In this document: positions 27,470 to 36,605 of the stretch, piece by piece
Position numbering within the stretch: the first letter of the stretch is position 1
Layout of the letters: the number at the start of each line of letters is the position of its first letter
NCBI RefSeq assembly: GCF_031119625.1
Contig: NZ_JAVHZV010000029.1
Span: 124,001 to 188,000, forward strand
Reading direction: 5' to 3'
Source of the DNA: Pseudomonas sp. G34
GTDB lineage: Bacteria > Pseudomonadota > Gammaproteobacteria > Pseudomonadales > Pseudomonadaceae
DNA length: 64,000 nt
Program-made: the position numbers and the translations under genes
Notes under the pieces: model-generated
Database searches by the model: none
The model's input: only the letters and a program-made list of their open reading frames with translations
Told to the model about the DNA's origin: nothing

Positions 27470-30079
27470 TTACGCTTGAACGACCGGGATGTTCGCGTTG
27501 GCCGCAGCCTCGCGGAACTCGGCGATCTGGTCGAAGCTCAGGTAGCGGTAAACGTCGGCAGCCATGCTGTCGATGTTCTTCGCGTACTCCATGTACTCCT
27601 CGACGGTCGGCAGCTTGCCCAGGATGGACGCGACAGCGGCCAGCTCGGCAGAAGCCAGGTACACGTTGGCACCATCACCCAGGCGGTTCGGGAAGTTACG
27701 GGTCGAGGTCGACACCACGGTCGAATTAGGCTCGACGCGTGCCTGGTTACCCATGCACAGCGAGCAGCCCGGCATTTCCATGCGCGCGCCAGCCTTGCCG
27801 TAGATGCCGTAGTAGCCTTCTTCGGTCAGCTGGTGAGCGTCCATCTTGGTCGGCGGCGACAGCCACAGACGAGTCGGCAGCTGACCCTTGACCTGCTCCA
27901 GCAGCTTACCGGCAGCGCGGAAGTGACCGATGTTGGTCATGCACGAACCGATGAACACTTCGTCGATCTTCTCGCCCTGAACGGTCGACAGCAGACGTGC
28001 GTCGTCCGGATCGTTCGGCGCGCAGAGCACCGGCTCCTTGATGTCGGCCAGGTCGATCTCGATGATCTCGGCATACTCGGCGTCCTTGTCGGCGCTGAGC
28101 AGCACGGGGTTGGCCAGCCAGGCTTCCATCGCTTGAGCGCGACGCTCCATGGTGCGCGCATCGCCGTAGCCTTCGCTGATCATCCAGCGCAGCAGGGTGA
28201 TGTTCGACTTCAGGTACTCGGCAATGGCTTTTTCCGGCAGCTTGATGGTGCAACCTGCAGCGGAACGCTCGGCAGAGGCGTCGGACAGCTCGAATGCCTG
28301 CTCGACGGTCAGCTCGTCCAGGCCTTCGATTTCCAGGATGCGGCCGGAGAAGGCGTTGATCTTGCCTTTCTTCTCGACGGTCAGCAGGCCCTTCTGGATG
28401 GCGTAGTAAGGGATGGCATGCACCAGGTCACGCAGGGTGATGCCTGGGTTCAGCTTGCCCTTGAAGCGCACCAGAACCGACTCCGGCATGTCCAGCGGCA
28501 TCACGCCGGTGGCCGCGGCGAAGGCGACCAGGCCGGAACCGGCCGGGAAGGAGATGCCGATCGGGAAGCGGGTGTGCGAGTCACCACCGGTACCGACGGT
28601 GTCCGGCAGCAGCATGCGGTTCAGCCAGCTGTGGATGATGCCGTCGCCAGGACGCAGCGACACGCCGCCACGGGTGCGGATGAAATCCGGCAGGGTGTGG
28701 TGGGTGGTGACGTCGATCGGCTTCGGATAGGCCGCGGTGTGGCAGAACGACTGCATCACCAGGTCAGCGGAGAAGCCCAGGCACGCCAGGTCTTTCAGCT
28801 CGTCGCGGGTCATCGGGCCAGTGGTGTCCTGGGAGCCGACGGTGGTCATCTTCGGTTCGCAGTAGGTGCCCGGACGGACGCCTTTGCCTTCCGGCAGGCC
28901 GCAGGCCTTGCCGACCATCTTCTGCGCCAGGGTGTAACCCTTGCCGGTGTCGACCGGCGCTTCCGGCAGCTTGAACAGGTCGGTTGGGCCCAGGCCCAGC
29001 TCGGCACGCGCTTTCTCGGTCAGGCCACGGCCGACGATCAGCGGGATACGGCCGCCAGCACGAACTTCGTCGAGCAGCACCGGCGTCTTCAGTTCGAAGG
29101 TGGTGATCACTTCGTCGCTGTCGTGTTTGCAGACCTTGCCCTGGTGCGGGTACAGGTCGATCACGTCGCCCATGTTGATGTTCGACACGTCGAACTCGAT
29201 CGGCAGGGCGCCGGCATCTTCCATGGTGTTGTAGAAGATCGGCGCGATCTTGGTGCCGAAGCAGAAGCCGCCAGCACGCTTGTTGGGTACGTACGGGATG
29301 TCGTCGCCAAAGAACCACAGCACCGAGTTGGTGGCGGATTTACGCGAGGAACCGGTACCGACCACGTCACCGACGTAGGCAACCGGGAAGCCGTCGCCGT
29401 ACATCTGGGCGATCTGCTTCATCGGGCCGATGGAGCCCTGCACGTCAGGCACGATGCCTTCACGGGCCATTTTCAGCATGGCCAGGGCGTGCAGCGGGAT
29501 GTCCGGGCGCGACCAGGCATCCGGCGCCGGCGACAGGTCGTCGGTGTTGGTTTCGCCAGTGACCTTGAAAACCCGCAGGCTGATCTTCTCGGCCAGGGTC
29601 GGGCGCTTCTTGAACCACTCGCCATCGGCCCAGGACTGCAGCACGCCTTTGGCGTGGGCATTGCCCGCTTTGGCTTTTTCGGCGACGTCGTGGAAGGCGT
29701 CGAACATCAGCAGGGTGTGCTTGAGTTGTTCGGCAGCAACGGCGCCCAGTTCGGCGTCGTCCAGCAGTTCGACCAGGGTGGCGATGTTGTAGCCGCCCTG
29801 CATGGTGCCGAGCAGTTCGGTGGCGCGCTTCTTGTCGATCAGCGGGGAAGTGGCTTCGCCCTTGGCGAGAGCGGAGAGGAAACCGGCCTTTACATAGGCG
29901 GCTTCGTCGACGCCTGGCGGCACGCGGTTGGTGATCAGGTCGAGGAGGAATTCTTCTTCGCCGGCCGGCGGGTTCTTCAGCAGGTCGACGAGACCGGCGG
30001 TTTGTTCGGCGTTTAGCGGCTGGGGCACGATACCCTGGGCGGCACGCTCTGCTACGTGTTTGCGGTAGGCTTCAAGCAC
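27470..30079 (-). CDS. acnB: Bifunctional aconitate hydratase 2 / 2-methylisocitrate dehydratase
   Basis: An 869-residue [4Fe-4S] enzyme of the TCA cycle that interconverts citrate and isocitrate. AcnB organisation: an N-terminal HEAT-like domain (about 1-160), a swivel domain moved to the front, then the cluster-binding core. Cluster ligands lie in GSCMTN (about 710) and MPGCSLCMGNQ (about 770). GTG 30079 was chosen: MLEAYRKHVAERAAQGIVP is the family start, GAGGG stands eight bases upstream, and the length then equals that of Pseudomonas aeruginosa AcnB as I recall. An upstream ATG (30094) is possible but unsupported. Confidence 0.95.
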   Translation of the reverse strand: MLEAYRKHVAERAAQGIVPQPLNAEQTAGLVDLLKNPPAGEEEFLLDLITNRVPPGVDEAAYVKAGFLSALAKGEATSPLIDKKRATELLGTMQGGYNIATLVELLDDAELGAVAAEQLKHTLLMFDAFHDVAEKAKAGNAHAKGVLQSWADGEWFKKRPTLAEKISLRVFKVTGETNTDDLSPAPDAWSRPDIPLHALAMLKMAREGIVPDVQGSIGPMKQIAQMYGDGFPVAYVGDVVGTGSSRKSATNSVLWFFGDDIPYVPNKRAGGFCFGTKIAPIFYNTMEDAGALPIEFDVSNINMGDVIDLYPHQGKVCKHDSDEVITTFELKTPVLLDEVRAGGRIPLIVGRGLTEKARAELGLGPTDLFKLPEAPVDTGKGYTLAQKMVGKACGLPEGKGVRPGTYCEPKMTTVGSQDTTGPMTRDELKDLACLGFSADLVMQSFCHTAAYPKPIDVTTHHTLPDFIRTRGGVSLRPGDGIIHSWLNRMLLPDTVGTGGDSHTRFPIGISFPAGSGLVAFAAATGVMPLDMPESVLVRFKGKLNPGITLRDLVHAIPYYAIQKGLLTVEKKGKINAFSGRILEIEGLDELTVEQAFELSDASAERSAAGCTIKLPEKAIAEYLKSNITLLRWMISEGYGDARTMERRAQAMEAWLANPVLLSADKDAEYAEIIEIDLADIKEPVLCAPNDPDDARLLSTVQGEKIDEVFIGSCMTNIGHFRAAGKLLEQVKGQLPTRLWLSPPTKMDAHQLTEEGYYGIYGKAGARMEMPGCSLCMGNQARVEPNSTVVSTSTRNFPNRLGDGANVYLASAELAAVASILGKLPTVEEYMEYAKNIDSMAADVYRYLSFDQIAEFREAAANANIPVVQA

Positions 30080-30473
30080 AGTTATTACCCTCATCAGTGG
30101 TCCCAAATGGGAAGTCCGGGACGCATGCAGGAATGCACCAAACACATCCGCAGCTCAGCCTGATGGGCTGTGCGCGATGGTTTCAATGCTTCCATCCGGA
30201 AGCTGCTTTCAAAGTTTTACGCCTGCAGGACGTAGTTGATGAGGGGCTGGCATGGCCTGAGGATGGCCACGCCAACATCGCGCTGCAGGATCGACTGTGC
30301 TCGTGACGCTTTGAAAACAGCTTCCAACGGACATTGCGCCTTTCGCAAGGCGCGCTGATTCTAGCGGAATCTTCACGCGAAGTTAAGTGAAAGACCCATC
30401 GTCCTCTGGGGTGATCCCCATTAGACAAAGGGCTAAGATGCAGCCCTTACTATCCGGTTTATCGATTCAAGGC
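30080..30473. other. Divergent regulatory stretch acnB / DUF1289 gene
   Basis: The 394 bases separate acnB (minus) from the DUF1289 gene (plus). They contain a 17-bp inverted repeat at 30198-30214 and 30309-30325, which encloses a GC-rich segment with two GCTGCAGGA-like copies. No gene or clear -35/-10 pair was seen. Confidence 0.5.
30198..30325. repeat. 17-bp inverted repeat in the acnB upstream region
   Basis: GGAAGCTGCTTTCAAAG at 30198-30214 is matched in inverse by CTTTGAAAACAGCTTCC at 30309-30325, with one mismatch; 94 bases lie between. No target duplication or transposase is visible. Confidence 0.65.
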
Positions 30474-30950
30474 ATGCCCAATCAACGTATCAAGACACCT
30501 TGCATAGGCCTGTGCTCCACGGTTTTCGGCGATACCGTATGCCGCGGCTGCAAGCGCTTTCACCATGAGGTGATCAACTGGAACGGCTACAGCGACGAAG
30601 AAAAACAGTCGGTGTGGTTGCGCCTGGAGATGTTGCTGGTGCAGGTAATGACCGCCAAGCTGGAGGTGTTCGACGAGGCGCTGCTGCTCAAACAGCTGCA
30701 GCAGCGGCAGATTCGCTTCGTTCCCCAGCAGTCGGCCTATTGCTGGGCCTATCAGCTGCTGGCTCGCGGGGCGCGGGCGATCACCCAGCTGGAAGCCTAC
30801 GGCATCGTGTTGCTGCCCGAATTTCGTGATTGGCCGCTGCCGGATCTGCGTGACGCCATCGACCGCGAGTTCTTCCTGCTCTCCGAGGCGCACTTCGAGC
30901 GTTACATCGCGCCGCGTTTTCTCAAGGAAGGCATGGAGCTGCGCGTCTGA
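30474..30950 (+). CDS. DUF1289 domain protein
   Basis: 158 residues. The N-terminal DUF1289 module reads TPCIGLCSTVFGDTVCRGCKRFHHEVINW, with four cysteines (C-x3-C and C-x2-C) that could bind a metal or cluster. The rest is a helical extension of unknown role. ATG 30474 was chosen because the module begins there and CAAGGC precedes it; the frame opens at 30387. Function unknown. A shared bidirectional terminator separates it from ppnP. Confidence 0.83.
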   Translation: MPNQRIKTPCIGLCSTVFGDTVCRGCKRFHHEVINWNGYSDEEKQSVWLRLEMLLVQVMTAKLEVFDEALLLKQLQQRQIRFVPQQSAYCWAYQLLARGARAITQLEAYGIVLLPEFRDWPLPDLRDAIDREFFLLSEAHFERYIAPRFLKEGMELRV

Positions 30951-30977
30951 CGGCCCGCAAACGCGCCTCCCGAATGC

Positions 30978-31010
30978 AAAGAAGCCCGGCACTTGGCCGG
31001 GCTTCTTCTT
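30978..31010. terminator. Bidirectional terminator between DUF1289 gene and ppnP
   Basis: AAAGAAGCCCGGC / GCCGGGCTTCTTCTT around ACTTG; A-run on one side and T-rich on the other, between two convergent genes. Confidence 0.85.
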
Positions 31011-31023
31011 GCCGCGAGACCTG

Positions 31024-31305
31024 TTAGCGGTATTCGCACAGGTACGCGGTGTCCTGTTCGACCTTGAGCTGGAACTTGCTGTCGGCCGGCACGGTGAAGC
31101 GGCTGCCGGCGGTGAAGGTTTCCCAGTTGTCGCTGCCCGGCAGCTTGACCGTCAGGGCGCCGGCGATCACGTGCATGATCTCCAGCTGGCCGGTGCCGAA
31201 TTCGTATTCGCCTGCTGCCATCACGCCAATCGTGGCCGGGCCTTCTGCCATGCCGAACGCGATGGATTTGACGGTACCGTCGAAATACTCGTTGACCTTG
31301 AACAT
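31024..31305 (-). CDS. ppnP: Pyrimidine/purine nucleoside phosphorylase PpnP
   Basis: 93 residues, a small cupin that phosphorolyses nucleosides to base and ribose-1-phosphate. Family text: NEYFDGTVKSIAF near the start, VISGALTVKLPG-like VIAGALTVKLPG, and the end DTAYLCEYR. Two ATGs are in frame. GAGG touches the first (31311) but stands six bases before the second (31305), so the second is chosen. Confidence 0.9.
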   Translation of the reverse strand: MFKVNEYFDGTVKSIAFGMAEGPATIGVMAAGEYEFGTGQLEIMHVIAGALTVKLPGSDNWETFTAGSRFTVPADSKFQLKVEQDTAYLCEYR

Positions 31306-31366
31306 GTGCATCCTCGTGAGCGGCAGAATAAGTGGCTGGCAAGTATGCCCAAGGCATCTGGCGGCG

Positions 31367-31930
31367 TCACGTGGTGCGCGTAGCGCCTCGCTCGTTCATC
31401 ACCAGCGGCAGCAGGCGGGCGGTATTGCGCGCATCGTTCAGGGCGCGATGCTGCTGGCCGCTGAAGCTGATTCCCGCCAGCTGCAAGGCGGCATTCAGGC
31501 CGACGGGGCGGGCGAGCTGTCGCGCCTTGGCGAAGCGGCGCTTGAGGTTGACGTGGGCCAGCGTTTGCAGGTGGCTGACCAGGCCGTGGCGCTGCCAGTC
31601 CTGCTCCAGCTGCTGGCGATCGTAGTCGCCCCAGCTGCACCAGCCTTGCAGGCGCGGGCGGTAAGGCTCCAGCCAGCGCTCGAACTGTGGCCACAGCACC
31701 GGCAGTGTGGCGGCTTGATCCACCTCTGCCTGGCTGATATGGGTCAGTTGCCGGCAGAAGCGGGTCAGCATGGGGCGGCGCAGCGGCCGCACGAAACGCT
31801 GGAAATGGTCGATCTCGTGGCCGCCGGCATCGACCAGGCTGGCCCCTATCTCGATGATTTCCATGTGCTCCACCGGCCAGCCACCTTCTTCGGTGGTGGC
31901 TTCCAGGTCGATGACCAGCCAATACCCCAT
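31367..31930 (-). CDS. DEDD-type 3'-5' exonuclease
   Basis: 187 residues of the DnaQ-like exonuclease superfamily, closest in look to the ERI-1/KapD group. Exo I is VIDLEAT (Asp, Glu), Exo II lies in WGDYDRQQLEQ, and Exo III is HRALNDARNTARLL with the His and Asp of the DEDDh type. ATG follows GGAGAGGCA. It would trim RNA or DNA 3' ends; no substrate can be assigned. Divergent from the EAL response regulator. Confidence 0.85.
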   Translation of the reverse strand: MGYWLVIDLEATTEEGGWPVEHMEIIEIGASLVDAGGHEIDHFQRFVRPLRRPMLTRFCRQLTHISQAEVDQAATLPVLWPQFERWLEPYRPRLQGWCSWGDYDRQQLEQDWQRHGLVSHLQTLAHVNLKRRFAKARQLARPVGLNAALQLAGISFSGQQHRALNDARNTARLLPLVMNERGATRTT

Positions 31931-32113
31931 TGCCTCTCCTTGTCTGCCGCCTTGGCGCCTGGTGACGGGCGCTCAGAGCTCAGACCGACGAGTGGTGCGA
32001 TTCGTGCCATTTGCGAAATGCCATCATGGACATCGTGTCCTTGCGGCACTGGCTATACTTGCGCACGCAAGGCCGTGGTTCTCTATTTCCCGCGTGAAAG
32101 GTGAGCGTGTTTC

Positions 32114-34327
32114 ATGGATGACTCTGTGGTGTTTTCAGATGACGAGACGATTGGTGACAGTACTCACCAGGCGTGGCGCATCCTGACCGTTGATGACGAC
32201 CCTGACTTTCAACGTGCAACCGCTTTTGCAATCAGTGAGATGGACATTCTCGGCCGGCGTGTCGAGGTCACCCAGGCTTTCAGTAACCGCGAGGCCGCCA
32301 TGTTGCTGGCCGAGCAGCAGGATTTCGCCTTGGTGTTGCTCGATGTGGTGATGGAGACCGAAGACGCCGGGCTGCGATTGGTCAAGACCCTGCGCGAGGT
32401 CATCGGCAACGCCGAGATCCGCATCGTGCTGCTCACCGGCGAGCCCGGCATGGCGCCGGTGCAGAGCGTGATGCGCGACTACGACATCAACGACTACTGG
32501 TCCAAGAACGAACTGAGCGCCGAACGCCTGCGCACGGTGCTTACCGCCGGGCTGCGCAGCTACGCTCAGCTCAAGGCCACGGCCCGCGCACGCCGCGGTC
32601 TGCAGATGATCGTCGAGTCCAGCAATGCGCTGTTCTGCTCGAAGAACACCCGCGAACTGTCGGCCAAGATTCTTTCCGAGATCGCCTCGCTGCTCGACCT
32701 GCAGGCCGAAGGCATCGTGTGCGTGAAGGCCCAGGATGCCGCGCCCGGCGAACTGCCCGACGCTTACGTGATCAGTGCCAGCGGCCGCTTCTACGGCTCC
32801 ATCGACGGCAATCTCAATGGCCTGGGGGATGACGCGGTGGCCAGCGCGCTGCGCTGCAGCCTGCAAAAACAGACGACCTTGCGTTTTGACGATTGCACCG
32901 TGCTGTTCTTCCCGCGCTTTCAGGCCGGTGCCGACTACGCCTGCTACGTGGCCACCGAGCGAACGCTGGACGATACCGAGCTGGAACTGCTCGAGGTGTT
33001 CAGCGCCAGTATCAGCCGCGGGCTCTACAACGTGGCGCTGTTCAGTCGCCTGGAGGAGATGGCCTACCAGGACGACCTGCTGAAGATCCCCAACCGCAAT
33101 GCATTGATCCGCATGCTGGACATGACCCTGAGCAGCCCGAACAAGGACGATCGGGTGCTGGTGCTGCTCGACATCGACAATTTCTCGGGCGCCAACACCG
33201 CCTTCGGTACCGGCTACGGGGATTTCATTCTTGGCCTGGTGGCCAATCGGTTGCGGGAAACATTCGACGGCAACGTGTTGATCGCCCGGGTTCGCGACGA
33301 TCTGTTCGCCGTGCTCGGCCCCGAGCATCAGGTGCGCGCCGAAGCTATCGTGGCGCTGTTCCGCCGCCCCAACCGGCCCTATGAGCTGGGCCAGGTGCAC
33401 AGCCTGAGTAGCGTCACCCTGTACCTGCGCGATTTCGACGACACCGCCAGCGTGGCCCTGCAGGATGCCCGCTTGACGCTCAAGCAAGCCAAGCAGTTGG
33501 GGCACGACCAGCATGTGGTGCACGACCGCCGACTGCAGAGCGCCCATGCCGAATCGTTCCGGCTGCTGCTGGCGCTGCGTGATGCGGTGGCCAGCGACCT
33601 GATCAGCATCGAACTGCAGCCCCAGGTGGATATGCGCAGCGGCGTGGTTACCGGGGTCGAGGCCCTGGCGCGCTGGTACCAGCCCGACGGCAAGGCCATC
33701 CCGCCGTTGGAGTTCATACCGCTGGCCGAGGCCACCGGCTATATCCTGCCCCTGGGTGATCTGCTCATGCGCCTGGCCCTGCAGGCGGCCCGCCGCCTGG
33801 CCGAATCCGGGTATCGCGACATTCGGGTGGCGATCAACGTGTCGGCCAGCCAGTTGCTGCAGCGCGACTTCATCGAGCGCTTCACCCTGCACCTGGAGGC
33901 GGCCGGCGTGAGTGCCGCCCAGGTGGAACTGGAAATCACCGAATCGGTGGCCATGCGCTCGTTCGAGCAGGTTTGCGAGCAACTGCTGGCGCTGCGGGCG
34001 ATGGGCGTGAAAGTGGCCATCGACGACTTCGGCACCGGCTTTTCGTCGCTCAGCTACCTGCGCCAGCTGCCTGCCGATCGTTTGAAGATCGACCGCAGCT
34101 TCGTCGAGGAGCTGCGTGCGGACGACGATGGCCAGGCGATCGCCGAGGCGATCATCCAGATCGCCCGGCGCGTCGGCATGACGGTGATCGCCGAGGGCGT
34201 GGAGAACCAGCAACAGGTCGAGTGGTTGATGCAGCATGACTGCCTGGAAGCCCAGGGTTACCTGTTCGCCAAACCGATGTCGCTGGAGCGCCTGCTGAGC
34301 TGGCTGGGCGAGCGTTCGCCGCGGTGA
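32114..34327 (+). CDS. Response regulator with REC, DUF3369, degenerate GGDEF and EAL domains
   Basis: 737 residues. The receiver domain (about 22-140) has the acidic pocket VDDDP and phosphorylatable Asp77 in LLDVVM. DUF3369 follows (about 155-310, QMIVESSNALFCSKNT). The GGDEF domain is degenerate: ARVRDDLFAVL in place of ARLGGDEFAVL, so it cannot be a cyclase. The EAL domain (about 480-735) keeps EALARW, NVSASQL, EITES, IDDFGTG, LKIDRSF and IAEGVE, so cyclic di-GMP hydrolysis is expected. ATG 32114 is preceded by AAAGGTGAGCGTGTTTC. The stop overlaps the ATG of the histidine kinase behind it, which is the likely partner. Confidence 0.9.
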   Translation: MDDSVVFSDDETIGDSTHQAWRILTVDDDPDFQRATAFAISEMDILGRRVEVTQAFSNREAAMLLAEQQDFALVLLDVVMETEDAGLRLVKTLREVIGNAEIRIVLLTGEPGMAPVQSVMRDYDINDYWSKNELSAERLRTVLTAGLRSYAQLKATARARRGLQMIVESSNALFCSKNTRELSAKILSEIASLLDLQAEGIVCVKAQDAAPGELPDAYVISASGRFYGSIDGNLNGLGDDAVASALRCSLQKQTTLRFDDCTVLFFPRFQAGADYACYVATERTLDDTELELLEVFSASISRGLYNVALFSRLEEMAYQDDLLKIPNRNALIRMLDMTLSSPNKDDRVLVLLDIDNFSGANTAFGTGYGDFILGLVANRLRETFDGNVLIARVRDDLFAVLGPEHQVRAEAIVALFRRPNRPYELGQVHSLSSVTLYLRDFDDTASVALQDARLTLKQAKQLGHDQHVVHDRRLQSAHAESFRLLLALRDAVASDLISIELQPQVDMRSGVVTGVEALARWYQPDGKAIPPLEFIPLAEATGYILPLGDLLMRLALQAARRLAESGYRDIRVAINVSASQLLQRDFIERFTLHLEAAGVSAAQVELEITESVAMRSFEQVCEQLLALRAMGVKVAIDDFGTGFSSLSYLRQLPADRLKIDRSFVEELRADDDGQAIAEAIIQIARRVGMTVIAEGVENQQQVEWLMQHDCLEAQGYLFAKPMSLERLLSWLGERSPR

Positions 34328-36234
34328 TGAGTCGCCGCATCGCTGGCTGGCGGGCGGCGCTTGCCAGGCCGCTGCCGCGCAACCTGCTGGTGCTGTTTCT
34401 GCCCTGGTCGCTGTTGATCGTGGTGCTCAGCCTGTTGCTTTACGAGCGTATGCTCGGCGACCGCCTGGAGCCGCTGCTCGAGGCGCAGACCGACAGCCTG
34501 AACGAGGGGGTGGCGGTGCTGGAACGGCACCTGTCGAGTTTGCGCGGCGACCTGCAGTTCCTCAGTCAGCAGCCCTTGCTCAACCGCGCCGTCCGGCAGG
34601 CCGCCGACGGCAGTGATGCGGCATTGAGCGAGCTGTTCGCCGAGTTTTCCGATAGCCGCGGCACCTATCAGCACATCCGCTGGCTCGATGAGAATGGCAT
34701 GGAGCGGGTGCGCATCGACAACAAGTCGGGCAAGGCCCGCCCGGTGTCGGGGCCGGATCTGCAAAATGACTCGGCCGCCTATTACTTCGTGGAGACCATG
34801 CACCTCTACAAGGGCGAGTCGTACCTGTCGCGTTTCGATCTCGCGCGGTATTACCGGCCTGACGGCTCCGTGGAATCGTTCGTGCCGATCCTGCGTGCGG
34901 CGGTGCCGGTGTTCAGTGAGCGCGGCGAGCGGCGCGGCGTCCTGGTTCTCGACTATCGCGCCGAACGCATGCTGGAGCGGTTGCGCGAGGCGTCGGTGGC
35001 TTATGGCGGGTCGCTGCAGCTGCTCGATCACGAAGGCTACTGGATGCTCGGCGAGCGCCCGGAGCAAGCCTGGGGCTTTTTGATGGGCAAGCCCGACCTG
35101 ACGCTTGCCAGTCGTCAACCCTCTAGCTGGCGGCGCCTGCAGGGCGAGCAGCGCGGCTCGTTCATCGACGCGGCAGGCTTCTGGGCCTATAGCCATTTCC
35201 GGCCGAGTGACGCTGCCTCGGCAAACGCCAACGACGCCGACCACTGGCTGCTGCTCTCGCACCTGCCTGCCCAGAACCTCAGCGCCTTGCGTTGGGACGT
35301 TCTGTGGCGCGTGCTGCTGTTCTTCGGCGTGCTGCAAAGCGTGGGGCTGTTGATCAGCGTGCGGCGGGCGATCGACGAGGCAGAACGGCTGCGCGCCGAG
35401 CATGGCTTGCACGTGAGCAGCCGGGCGCTGGCCAGCAGTAATGAGCAATTGCAGCGTACCGTCGAGCAACTGCAGCGCACGCGCCGCGCCTTGTTGCAGG
35501 CTGAAAAGCTGTCGTCCCTGGGCACCATGGTCGCCGGCGTCGCCCATGAATTGAATACCCCAATTGGCGCTGCCAGCGTGGCCGCTTCGACCCTGGAACG
35601 AGCCAGCCAGGAATTTCAGGCGGCGATGCGCGAAGGCCTGAAGCGCACCACCCTGGAGCGTTTCGTGCAGCGCACCGACGAAGGCCTGAGCATCATTTTG
35701 ATCAGCCTGGAGCGGATGTCGCAGCTGACCCGTGCCTTCAAGCAGTTGGCCACCGACCGTGCCAGCACCGAGCGGCGGCGCTTCGACCTGCGTGAACTGG
35801 TGGAGGAGGTGGTGCTGCTGTTACAGCCGAAGCTGCGCCAGAACGACCATCGAATCGTCGTGGAGGTGGCCCCGGATCTGCTGCTGGACAGCTACCCCGG
35901 GCCCCTCGGGCAGGTGGTGCAGAATCTCGTCGACAATGCGCTGGTTCACGCATTCGATCCCGGCGTGAAAGGCGTGGTCACCATCCGTGGCCAGCTCGAT
36001 GAGGTGCAAGGGCAGTGCGTCATCGAGGTCATCGACGACGGCCGCGGCATGGACGAGGATCTGCTCGGCAAGATTTTCGACCCGTTCTTCACCACCCGTC
36101 GCGGCCAGGGTGGCACCGGCCTGGGCTTGCATATCACCCATCAGCTGGCGGTGGACGTGCTCGGTGCCGAGCTGGAGGTCGACAGCACACCGGGCGAGGG
36201 TTCGCGTTTCAGCATTCGCTTCGATTTGAACTGA
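34327..36234 (+). CDS. Sensor histidine kinase
   Basis: A 635-residue inner-membrane kinase. Membrane segments at 21-39 and about 326-345 enclose a periplasmic sensor of some 285 residues with YYFVETMHLYKGESYLSRFDL, which is typical of double-Cache-like ligand domains. A coiled coil (350-395) leads to the H-box MVAGVAHELNTP with His407; N-box QNLVDNALVHAF, G1 DDGRGM and G2 GGTGLGL complete the ATPase domain. Its ATG shares one base with the TGA of the response regulator (ATGA), so the two are translationally coupled. GTG 34324 is an alternative start one codon earlier. Confidence 0.9.
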   Translation: MSRRIAGWRAALARPLPRNLLVLFLPWSLLIVVLSLLLYERMLGDRLEPLLEAQTDSLNEGVAVLERHLSSLRGDLQFLSQQPLLNRAVRQAADGSDAALSELFAEFSDSRGTYQHIRWLDENGMERVRIDNKSGKARPVSGPDLQNDSAAYYFVETMHLYKGESYLSRFDLARYYRPDGSVESFVPILRAAVPVFSERGERRGVLVLDYRAERMLERLREASVAYGGSLQLLDHEGYWMLGERPEQAWGFLMGKPDLTLASRQPSSWRRLQGEQRGSFIDAAGFWAYSHFRPSDAASANANDADHWLLLSHLPAQNLSALRWDVLWRVLLFFGVLQSVGLLISVRRAIDEAERLRAEHGLHVSSRALASSNEQLQRTVEQLQRTRRALLQAEKLSSLGTMVAGVAHELNTPIGAASVAASTLERASQEFQAAMREGLKRTTLERFVQRTDEGLSIILISLERMSQLTRAFKQLATDRASTERRRFDLRELVEEVVLLLQPKLRQNDHRIVVEVAPDLLLDSYPGPLGQVVQNLVDNALVHAFDPGVKGVVTIRGQLDEVQGQCVIEVIDDGRGMDEDLLGKIFDPFFTTRRGQGGTGLGLHITHQLAVDVLGAELEVDSTPGEGSRFSIRFDLN

Positions 36235-36315
36235 CTGTCGGGGGCTGCCGGCCTGCCTTGCGGCAGGCTAGAATCGTCGCCGTTCGCTGTATGCCCCTTG
36301 TTCGAGATCCGTTCC

Positions 36316-36576
36316 ATGCAATGTCGTCCTGGTTGTGGCGCCTGCTGTATCTCCCCATCGATCAGCTCCTTCATTCCCGGCATGCCCAATGGCAAGGCGG
36401 CTGGCGAGCGCTGTGTGAATCTGGCCGAGGACAATCGCTGTTCGATCTTCGGGCGCGAGGATCGACCCGCGGTATGCGGCGCATTTTCAGCTGATTTCGC
36501 TGTCTGCGGTAATAGCCGTGAAGAAGCCATCCGCCTGCTGGCGTGGCTGGAAGGCGCCACGGCAACGGCTGTCTGA
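36316..36576 (+). CDS. YkgJ-family cysteine cluster protein
   Basis: 86 residues with CRPGCGACC at the start and CSIFGREDRPAVCGAF later; the cysteine spacing is that of the YkgJ/UPF0153 family, thought to bind zinc or an iron-sulfur cluster. Start ATG 36316 (MQCRPGCGACC) fits the usual family start. Function unknown. It precedes the START-domain gene by 29 bases. Confidence 0.85.
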   Translation: MQCRPGCGACCISPSISSFIPGMPNGKAAGERCVNLAEDNRCSIFGREDRPAVCGAFSADFAVCGNSREEAIRLLAWLEGATATAV

Positions 36577-36605
36577 CGCTCTACAGGCCAACCCCGGAGA
36601 ATGAA

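Noticed and set aside
27476..30016. 846-codon plus-strand frame
   Set aside because: Shadow of acnB. Length alone is not evidence in a genome this GC-rich.
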